From Clostridia bacterium (GTDB taxonomy: Bacteria > Bacillota_A > Clostridia > Oscillospirales > CAG-272): DNA of 12,126 bases. The stretch lies in the NCBI GenBank assembly GCA_017453335.1, contig JAFTKI010000114.1, positions 1-12,126 on the forward strand. Direction: 5' to 3'. Position numbers and translations under genes: made by a program. Shown one piece after another: positions 6,464-12,126 of this stretch; the stretch's first letter is position 1, and each line of letters opens with the position of its first letter. Under the pieces are notes generated by a model. That model worked only from the letters and a program-made list of their open reading frames with translations. It made no database searches and was not told the origin of the DNA.

Positions 6464-9136
6464 ATGCTCTCAAATATACAACACACTTTTGCAGCATCCT
6501 TTATAACAGCACCCGATGACTATCTCTCAAGTCTCGAAAAAGAGGAATATCACTATCTGACGGAGTTTAAGGACAGCTTTTGGATATGGCCAACGGCAAA
6601 CGTAAGAGGTCATCTCACCCGTGCGTTCAAGCTTGATTTCAAGCCCGACCAAGCGTACCTTGAATTTATTTACGATAATAAGTTTGATTTGTACCTCAAC
6701 GGAGAGGAGTTCACCTCTGAGAAATATGGCAATATGTATAGGATTATTTCCTATGATGCAGCTCAATTTCTTAACACAGGTATCAATCGAATAGCACTCA
6801 GGCTTTATCAGACGAATTCGTATCTTTCATTCAGCTCTGCCGTTCGCGGAGGCATCAGGGTCACGGGTGGAGGTAAGGAGCTGACCGTTGTAACGGACTC
6901 ATCCTTCAAGGCGTGGCTGGTATGCGGCTTCTATGAGCAGAACGAGCCCGAGGGCTGGTATCTCATGGATAAATTGAATGACTCGATATGGCTCGGATGC
7001 AATAAGTTGCACCCGAAGTATCTGCGTCGCTCCTGCATATTTAAAAAGCGCTTCGTTTGCAACAAAGAGATAAAAAATGCAACTCTCTTTGCTACCGCAG
7101 ACGGACTTTACGAGCCTATGATCAACGGCAGAGTCTTTGATGCCGCGAGATTTCTTCCCGGCTCGAAGGACAAGGTGAAGGAATATCAGGCGTTCGACGT
7201 AACGGGCGAGCTTAAGCTCGGCGAAAACGAGCTTTGTTTCACGCTCGGCAACGGATGGCTCAACAGTAATTCGTGGGGCTGGCTCTTCGATAAAAAACCC
7301 GCTCTGCTCGCTGAGCTTATCATTGAGTATTACGACGGCTCGACCGAGATTGTAAAGAGTGACGAGAGCTTCACCGTCTATCGATCTCCGCTTCTTGAAA
7401 ACGATCTCCAGTTCGGTGAACGGTACGATGCGAGGTTAGAAGAGCTGCCAAAGGTCTGCGCAACGGCGGCCGCTTGCGAGAAAAAGGTAACGCTCGTACC
7501 TCAGGACTATCCCCCGATACGCGTGACCAAGCTTGAGAAGTGCAGAAAGCTGAGCTTGCTCTCGGAGGGTGTTTATCTCTATGATTTCGGAACGAACGGT
7601 GCCGGGCGTGTTAAATTAACGCTCAAAAACACCAAGCGCGGAGAGGTCATAAGGATACGCTATGCGGAATTCATAAAAAAAGATGGCAGACCCCACCTCG
7701 GTCCCTATCAGGAAACATACTTCCAGGATGATACTAAAGAAGGCGGCGTCGCAGAATACGCCGCAAAGAACCTTGACGTTTATATATGCCGCGGAGACGC
7801 AGAGGAGACGTATATTCCTCGCTTTACCTTCACGGGCTTCAGATTTATTTATATTGAGGGCTACTCGGGTGAATACACCCAAGACACAGTCGAGCGCGCC
7901 ATAATGCATAACGATCTTGCAGAGATCGGCGATATTGATACAGATAACGAGGATATCGCTGTAATCTGGGACACTATAAAGAGAACGTACCGTTCGAACA
8001 TATTCACAGGTCCGATAGATTGCCCGACAAGAGAAAAGAATTTCTGGAACGGAGATACCCAGGCATTCTCCACCACGGCGTGCTGGTATATGGATAATAA
8101 GGACTTTCTCTCCTCCTGGAGCCATACGGGCAGAAAGCTTGAGTACGGAATTTACGGATACGAGGACGAGGAATACATCCTGCCACTCGTTCTCTATAAA
8201 TTCTACGGTGATCCTGATGTCATTCGCGTGAAGTACCCCATCGTAAAGGCTCTTATAGAAAAGCGAGTGGCAACCATAGCCGAGGGAGAGATCTTCCCCG
8301 ATAAAAAATACGCAAAATACTGCGACTGGAAATCCATAATCAATATCTCCCCCGATTTCCACACCGCTATGTATTATACTTATATGTACAGATGTGCCGC
8401 GCATATGGCGAAAATTCTCGGCATTCACGATGACGAGGCACAATACATTGAAACCTTCAAAAGCCTCAAGGCGGAATTCAACAGGCGTTACTATCTTGAC
8501 GGAGAAAAACGCTACGTGGAGGAGTCCCAGAGCGGTCAGGTGCTTCCTATAGCATTGGGGCTTGCGCCCGAAAATGATATTCCCGAGATTGTAAGAGCTT
8601 TACACGGGTACGTCCTTGACGCGGATTATCATATGACCACGGGATTTATGGGAAGCGAGCATATCCTCGGAATTCTCAGCGACTACGGATACGGAGACGA
8701 TGCCATCAAGCTTATCCTGCAAAGGACGTATCCCTCGCTTCTGAATCTGATCGGTACGGGTGCTACCACTATGACGGAGAATTGGGAAGGACAGGTAGAG
8801 TACGACGATATAAGAGCATATGACAGTATGAATCACTTCGCCTTCGGCGTGCCGGGACGGTGGATATTCGAATGCCTCGGCGGCATTAGAATACTCAAAG
8901 CCGGATTTGAAAGAATTCTTCTTTCGCCCACACCTTATAAGGAGATAGGAAGACTCCGTGCAACACATAAATCTCCTATGGGGCTTATAGAAACCGAAAT
9001 ATCGTATAATGCGAATGATGATACGTTCACCTATTCATACGTTATCCCCCACGGTATCGAGGCATTTATTCGCCTTCCGGGAACAGAGCAAAGACGTCTT
9101 TCCAACGAGCGCGGCAGTATAACATTTACAGCATAA
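6464..9136 (+). CDS. GH78 alpha-L-rhamnosidase
   Basis: 890 residues, typical for GH78. The ATG at 6464 has GAGGA (6451-6455) eight bases upstream. N-terminal beta domains (about residues 30-480) precede the (alpha/alpha)6 barrel. Asp519, Glu524 and Asp531 in DCPTREKNFWNGD have the same spacing as the catalytic D567/E572/D579 of Bacillus sp. GL1 RhaB. Glu772 in TTMTENW fits the position of the fourth acidic residue (E841), and SMNHFAFG follows as expected. The enzyme releases terminal alpha-L-rhamnose by inversion, from pectic oligosaccharides or plant glycosides. There is no signal peptide, so it is likely cytoplasmic. Odd: isoleucine is often encoded by ATA (at least 25 times), against two ATA codons in GH42, hinting at a separate origin. 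No convincing promoter was seen in front of it; it may be read from GH42. A terminator follows. Confidence 0.93.
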   Translation: MLSNIQHTFAASFITAPDDYLSSLEKEEYHYLTEFKDSFWIWPTANVRGHLTRAFKLDFKPDQAYLEFIYDNKFDLYLNGEEFTSEKYGNMYRIISYDAAQFLNTGINRIALRLYQTNSYLSFSSAVRGGIRVTGGGKELTVVTDSSFKAWLVCGFYEQNEPEGWYLMDKLNDSIWLGCNKLHPKYLRRSCIFKKRFVCNKEIKNATLFATADGLYEPMINGRVFDAARFLPGSKDKVKEYQAFDVTGELKLGENELCFTLGNGWLNSNSWGWLFDKKPALLAELIIEYYDGSTEIVKSDESFTVYRSPLLENDLQFGERYDARLEELPKVCATAAACEKKVTLVPQDYPPIRVTKLEKCRKLSLLSEGVYLYDFGTNGAGRVKLTLKNTKRGEVIRIRYAEFIKKDGRPHLGPYQETYFQDDTKEGGVAEYAAKNLDVYICRGDAEETYIPRFTFTGFRFIYIEGYSGEYTQDTVERAIMHNDLAEIGDIDTDNEDIAVIWDTIKRTYRSNIFTGPIDCPTREKNFWNGDTQAFSTTACWYMDNKDFLSSWSHTGRKLEYGIYGYEDEEYILPLVLYKFYGDPDVIRVKYPIVKALIEKRVATIAEGEIFPDKKYAKYCDWKSIINISPDFHTAMYYTYMYRCAAHMAKILGIHDDEAQYIETFKSLKAEFNRRYYLDGEKRYVEESQSGQVLPIALGLAPENDIPEIVRALHGYVLDADYHMTTGFMGSEHILGILSDYGYGDDAIKLILQRTYPSLLNLIGTGATTMTENWEGQVEYDDIRAYDSMNHFAFGVPGRWIFECLGGIRILKAGFERILLSPTPYKEIGRLRATHKSPMGLIETEISYNANDDTFTYSYVIPHGIEAFIRLPGTEQRRLSNERGSITFTA

Positions 9137-9227
9137 GTCAAAAGCTTGACCAACGTGCCGTTTGCAAGTCTTAGGACTGCGTCAATCTAACACGCATAGC
9201 AGAGCTTATGAATATATCACAATAGAA

Positions 9228-9278
9228 AAAGCGGCAGCTTTTTACCGAAATGGTATCGAGCTGTCGCTTTCCTTTTTT
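9228..9278 (+). terminator. Terminator after GH78, possibly bidirectional
   Basis: A 12-bp stem AAAGCGGCAGCT (9228-9239) with AGCTGTCGCTTT (9259-9270), one G-T pair, and an inner TACC/GGTA pairing. Six T follow at 9273-9278. On the minus strand the stem is followed by TTTTTCTATT, so it could also stop transcription in the other direction. Confidence 0.85.
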
Positions 9279-9346
9279 ATTATTGATTTTCAGAGAAATG
9301 AGTTTTACAAAGCTCCTATGAAGCCTTGCAAATCTCAAAAAGCCTT
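9228..9346. repeat. Copy 2 of the terminator-plus-tail intergenic repeat
   Basis: Same layout as 1873-1989: a hairpin with T run, then a tail whose last 51 bases (9296-9346) align without gaps to 1939-1989. The hairpin stems differ in sequence, but their position relative to the tail is kept within two bases. On the minus strand the tail reads GFLRF and then a basic stretch ending NNKK, in the same frame as copy 1. Confidence 0.55.
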
Positions 9347-9585
9347 GCACCGTAACACCTTTTTGCGATATAATCCTTGCAAAATCCTTTTCGCTGAGCA
9401 CATCGTTTGAGAGTTTGCTGAATGCATTATATCGCGTTTTGACGTGTGCGCGAACGGGCTTTTGGAAAAGTTCAAAGGCTGTTTGCGTTTGGTTGTAGGC
9501 TGCGAAATTGATTCGTTTGGTTAACCGAAAAAGATGCTCTGCCATTTTCAAAAGGCATCTCCCGGGTACGATTTTTTTTGGGGGG
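9347..9585. other. Intergenic stretch with promoter-like and hairpin signals, no sure gene
   Basis: A promoter-like pair TTGCAC (9345-9350), 18 bases, TATAAT (9369-9374) points right. A 10-bp perfect inverted repeat, GCGATATAAT (9365-9374) and ATTATATCGC (9426-9435), spans 51 bases between its arms. A weak hairpin AGATGC / GCATCT (9532-9560) lies eleven bases before eight T (9572-9579). The minus strand is open from an ATG at 9545 to 9171 (124 codons, no motif recognised), but it runs through the GH78 terminator. I consider it a remnant or chance frame. Confidence 0.4.
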
Positions 9586-9608
9586 TGCAAAAATCAGACA
9601 TGCTATTG
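9586..9608 (+). promoter_or_regulatory. Putative AraC-regulator binding site, copy 1 (own promoter)
   Basis: Nineteen of 23 bases match the element at 10527-10549. The core reads ATCAGACATGCTATTG (9593-9608), and its final TTG is the start of the -35 box. Sites touching the -35 are usual for activation by AraC-family proteins. Confidence 0.6.
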
Positions 9609-9634
9609 AAAAAAGCAAGAAAAGGATGTATAAT
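9606..9634 (+). promoter_or_regulatory. Promoter of the AraC-family regulator gene
   Basis: TTGAAA (9606-9611), a 17-base spacer and a perfect TATAAT (9629-9634) lie 28 bases before the start codon of the regulator gene. Confidence 0.85.
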
Positions 9635-9662
9635 AAAGACGGCTGGAAAGTGAGGTGAGGAG

Positions 9663-10514
9663 ATGGAAATTCAATGGAATGCCGACGTTATCAATCGGTG
9701 TACGATTTCCCGTGCGCAGCTTTCGGGGGATGCTTTTTCGGTGCAGTGGATCTCGGCAAACGAGGCAAAAAATCGGGATACGTTAAATTTCAGACGCCAC
9801 CAACATTCTTTTTTTGAAATACACTTTATCTTAAAGGGAAACATTGTGTACGACATCAGGGATCGGCTTGTAACGGTGCAGGATGGAGAATTTGTCACGA
9901 TCTCTCCCTTCTGCCCACATCGCGTGGTCAGCTGCAGCGCGGAATTTGAAAAGCTGACGCTTGCGGTGGAATGCGGATCGGATAAAATTTCTGCGGGATT
10001 GACTGCCGCAGAATATCAGGTTCTCCCAATCGGCAAAGAAATGATGCTCCAATTGGGATTGGTCTTCTATTATGCCGGCAAAATGTGTGAAAATCGGGAT
10101 TTTTTGATCAAACACACCTTGCATGCCTTGGTTTATCACGTGATTTCGTTTCGGATGCCGACATCGGGGCATCGTGAGGAGAGGTATGACGATCGGGTTC
10201 TCAAGGCCAAAAAATACGTGGAGGACAACTATGACATCCTTTTCACGTGCGAGGTGGTTGCCGCTTACTGCCACATCAGCGCCAAGCAGTTGGGAAGACT
10301 TTTCCAAAAGTACGAGGGGATGGGGCTGCTGGAGTTCATTCACCGAACAAAGCTGGAGCAGTGTAAAAAGATGCTTCTTGAAACCGATTACACGCAGCAT
10401 CGGCTCGCGCAAATGCTTGGCTTTTCCGGTGCGGATTATTTTAATAAGTTTTTCGTTCACAAAACCGGCATGACACCGATGCAATTTCGTGATACGGAGT
10501 GCGCGCAAAGATAG
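9663..10514 (+). CDS. AraC-family transcriptional regulator with cupin sensor domain
   Basis: 283 residues, the normal length. GAGGTG (9652-9657) precedes the ATG. The N-terminal half is a cupin-like sensor domain: RHQHSFFEIHFILKG (His46, His48), a glycine turn, then ISPFCPHRV (His86). This is the form usual for regulators that sense sugars or other small ligands. The C-terminal 100 residues carry the two helix-turn-helix units of the family. The first is FTCEVVAAYCHISAKQLGRL; the second is RLAQMLGFSGADYFNKFF, followed by KTGMTPMQFR. It lies just before the M55 operon, and the same sequence element is found in both promoters. It therefore probably regulates itself and that operon. The ligand is not evident from the sequence. 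Whether it also controls the hydrolases upstream is open: no copy of the element was seen in front of them. Confidence 0.93.
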   Translation: MEIQWNADVINRCTISRAQLSGDAFSVQWISANEAKNRDTLNFRRHQHSFFEIHFILKGNIVYDIRDRLVTVQDGEFVTISPFCPHRVVSCSAEFEKLTLAVECGSDKISAGLTAAEYQVLPIGKEMMLQLGLVFYYAGKMCENRDFLIKHTLHALVYHVISFRMPTSGHREERYDDRVLKAKKYVEDNYDILFTCEVVAAYCHISAKQLGRLFQKYEGMGLLEFIHRTKLEQCKKMLLETDYTQHRLAQMLGFSGADYFNKFFVHKTGMTPMQFRDTECAQR

Positions 10515-10526
10515 GACAACATTTTT

Positions 10527-10549
10527 TGCCAATATCGGACATACTATTG
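10527..10549 (+). promoter_or_regulatory. Putative AraC-regulator binding site, copy 2 (M55 operon)
   Basis: Core ATCGGACATACTATTG (10534-10549) differs from copy 1 at two of 16 positions; over 23 bases there are four differences. As in copy 1, its last three bases begin the -35 box. A near-identical element in the same place relative to two neighbouring promoters is unlikely to be chance. Confidence 0.6.
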
Positions 10550-10575
10550 TGTTCATACCCGGCTCCTGCTATAAT
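10547..10575 (+). promoter_or_regulatory. Promoter of the M55 peptidase operon
   Basis: A weak -35 TTGTGT (10547-10552), a 17-base spacer and a perfect -10 TATAAT (10570-10575). A poor -35 with an adjoining activator site is typical of promoters needing an activator. Confidence 0.8.
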
Positions 10576-10589
10576 GATTTTATCATTAT
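10571..10589. promoter_or_regulatory. Perfect dyad over the -10 and start region of the M55 promoter
   Basis: ATAATGAT (10571-10578), three T, ATCATTAT (10582-10589): two perfect 8-base arms. The left arm overlaps five bases of the -10 box and the right arm covers the expected transcription start. The position suits a repressor operator; the AT-rich composition makes chance somewhat more likely. Confidence 0.4.
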
Positions 10590-10607
10590 GACACAAAGGA
10601 GTAGGGT

Positions 10608-11405
10608 ATGAATTTTTTGGTTATGACAGATATTGAGGGCGTTACGGGTGTTACCACCTTTGCCCAAGCCGAGAGAACGCAGTTCGGAAAGGATATGCTG
10701 ATGAACGATCTCAAGGCTGTTTTGGAAGGGATCCGCGAGGCGGGCGGCGAGGCGGTGGTGTATGATATGCACACCGATGGCAGAAACGTAGACGTGACGC
10801 AGATCGACGAGCCCGTGGTCATGGGAAAGCCGATCCGCGGTGATCTTTGGCGCGGTGTGGGCGGCAGGAACGTTGATGGACTCTACATGGTGGGACTTCA
10901 CACCATGCAGCACGTCAAAAACGCTCTTCTGGCACACAGCTATCTGCGCGAATACGATACGATCCATCTCAACGGAATCCTCGTTGGTGAGATCGGCATG
11001 GAGGCAGCACTCGCCGCAGAGCAAGGGGTACCGCTCAAATTCGTCTCGGGCGACGACCTCGGCTGCCGCGAGGCAGAGGAGCTGGGCACGGGTATTGTCA
11101 CCTGTCCCGTAAAAACCTCGCTGACCGCAGATACCGCAATTTGTCTCTCGCCCGTCGAAAGTGCAAAGCTTCTTCGTAACAAGGCGCGCGAGGCGGCGCT
11201 TGCCGATATCAAACCGTTTACGGTCAAAGCGCCTTACGAGATCCGTATTCAATTTTCGGATTGCCCTTATCTTTACAAGATGCGCGAGCTGCACCCTGAG
11301 ATCTTTGAGGACGAGAACACCGTCGTGATGCGCGGTGAGCGTCTGCTTCCCACGTGGTCGCAGTATTTGCTTTATGAAAAGGAGATGGTGGCGGCATGTC
11401 GGTAA
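10608..11405 (+). CDS. M55-family D-aminopeptidase (DppA-like)
   Basis: 265 residues, close to Bacillus DppA. The residues that bind the two zinc ions in DppA have clear equivalents: Asp8 and Glu10 in TDIEG, His55 in YDMHTDGRN, His98 in GLH, and Glu128 in GEIGMEA. His110 in AHSY matches the catalytic histidine. The segment FVSGDD, then EAEEL and CLSP, also follows the family. Known members release D-Ala from D-Ala-D-Ala and similar peptides, and DppA forms a decamer. Because the protein starts directly with the first strand, it is cytoplasmic. The start is well supported by AAAGGAG (10595-10601). It is the first gene of an operon with the overlapping TIM-barrel gene, under the putative AraC-type element. 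Some M55 relatives may act on other amides, so the substrate is less certain than the family. Confidence 0.88.
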   Translation: MNFLVMTDIEGVTGVTTFAQAERTQFGKDMLMNDLKAVLEGIREAGGEAVVYDMHTDGRNVDVTQIDEPVVMGKPIRGDLWRGVGGRNVDGLYMVGLHTMQHVKNALLAHSYLREYDTIHLNGILVGEIGMEAALAAEQGVPLKFVSGDDLGCREAEELGTGIVTCPVKTSLTADTAICLSPVESAKLLRNKAREAALADIKPFTVKAPYEIRIQFSDCPYLYKMRELHPEIFEDENTVVMRGERLLPTWSQYLLYEKEMVAACR

Positions 11406-12126
11406 TGTTAGGTATCAATCATCAATTTCTGTATCCTGAAGCCATGACGGATGCGCAGGCACACACCGAAACGCTGAAAAAGCTTGCGGCAAACACCTTG
11501 ACCGATGCCTTGGACTGCTGGCTCTGGCGCGGCGAACGTGCAAGGGAGGAAATCAAGCTCCTGCGTGAGAGTGGAAAGGTCATCAACTACAACGTGGGAG
11601 ACCGTTTTGGCGAGGTGCCATCCTTTCCCGCGTCTCCCGATAAAGCAGAGCGCGACCGCGCTTACAATCTTTTGATGCGCGAGATCGGCTATGCGCTTGA
11701 CGTAGGCTCCAAAAAGATCGTTTTCGCCTTGGGCCCCGATCTCCCATCCGACCGCAAAGCCGCAAAGGAACGCGTGTTGGAGCTGACCTTGCGCGTCGCT
11801 TCCCAGCTTCCCGACGACGTTTGCCTTTCGCTTGAACCCACCGACCGCGACATTGATAAAAAGTTTTTGTTCGGCCCCGTGGACGAAACCGTGGAATTTA
11901 TCAACCTTGTAAAAGAAAACGGATTTTCGCGCATCGGGCTTCTCTTGGACATGTGCCACGTGCCGATCATGCACGAAACGCTTGAGAGTGCCTTGGAAAA
12001 ATCCAAGAGCGTGCTGAACCACATTCACCTTGGCAACGGCGTGATGAACCCCGAAAGCCCTTTTTACGGCGACAGGCACACCGCGTGGAATCACCCCGAC
12101 GGGCTCTACACGGAAACAGACGGTAT
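11396..12126 (+). CDS. Sugar phosphate isomerase/epimerase-like TIM-barrel protein, 3'-truncated
   Basis: The ATG at 11396 overlaps the M55 gene by ten bases, with AAGGAG (11379-11384) upstream. A second in-frame ATG at 11405 overlaps the M55 stop by one base and is an alternative start. 243 codons are visible before the window ends, most of a protein of this family (usually 260-300). Likely metal ligands appear in the order of xylose-isomerase-like barrels: Glu147 in SLEPTD, Asp185 and His188 in LLLDMCHVP, and His211 in HIHLGNG. GDRHTAWNHPDG follows; the last Glu would lie beyond the edge. Members isomerise or epimerise sugars or related metabolites with a divalent metal. Being coupled to the M55 gene suggests that both handle the same imported compound. 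The precise reaction cannot be told. Confidence 0.8.
   Translation, partial: MSVMLGINHQFLYPEAMTDAQAHTETLKKLAANTLTDALDCWLWRGERAREEIKLLRESGKVINYNVGDRFGEVPSFPASPDKAERDRAYNLLMREIGYALDVGSKKIVFALGPDLPSDRKAAKERVLELTLRVASQLPDDVCLSLEPTDRDIDKKFLFGPVDETVEFINLVKENGFSRIGLLLDMCHVPIMHETLESALEKSKSVLNHIHLGNGVMNPESPFYGDRHTAWNHPDGLYTETDG

Noticed and set aside
7616..8443. Minus-strand frame inside the GH78 gene (275 codons)
   Set aside because: It covers the catalytic region of GH78, including the DCPTRE motif on the + strand, and has no domain of its own.
9171..9590. Minus-strand frame of up to 139 codons between GH78 and the AraC gene
   Set aside because: Its long form begins with TTG, it runs through the GH78 terminator hairpin, and part of it is the repeated tail that is broken by a stop in the other copy. 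Kept only as a possible remnant.

Overview
The window is a stretch of bacterial chromosome, most likely from an anaerobic, gut-type Firmicute of the Clostridia. I infer this from the strong AGGAGG-like ribosome sites, the TATAAT-type promoters, the intracellular glycoside hydrolases of GH20, GH42 and GH78 type, and the AraC-type regulator. No gene here fixes the genus. All intact genes lie on the + strand. Both ends cut a gene: a GH20 hydrolase at the left edge and a TIM-barrel isomerase-like gene at the right edge.

Left part (1-3835): a 5'-truncated GH20 beta-N-acetylhexosaminidase-like gene ends in a strong hairpin terminator. After an intergenic stretch of about 450 bases, a sigma-A-like promoter drives two overlapping, clearly paralogous metallo-beta-lactamase-fold hydrolases of the RNase Z-like type.

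Middle part (3836-9278): a GC-rich hairpin and a leader with overlapping inverted repeats precede a GH42 beta-galactosidase. Next comes an antisense remnant of a right-handed beta-helix protein, then a GH78 alpha-L-rhamnosidase with noticeably different codon use, closed by a hairpin terminator. GH42, GH78 and a (now broken) beta-helix protein together suggest use of plant-pectin side chains (rhamnogalacturonan-type oligosaccharides). None of the complete enzymes shows a signal peptide, so they probably act in the cytoplasm on imported oligosaccharides.

Right part (9279-12126): an AraC-family regulator is followed by an M55 (DppA-like) D-aminopeptidase and an overlapping xylose-isomerase-like TIM-barrel protein. 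The promoters of the regulator gene and of the M55 operon carry the same roughly 23-base element at the same place, ending in the TTG of the -35 box. This fits an AraC protein that controls both itself and the neighbouring operon. The M55 promoter also has a perfect 8-3-8 dyad across its -10 and start region, suggesting a second, repressing input.

Two intergenic regions (after GH20 and after GH78) share a similar module of about 118 bases: a terminator hairpin plus a conserved tail. It looks like a dispersed repeat. No tRNA, rRNA, CRISPR array or complete mobile element was seen.
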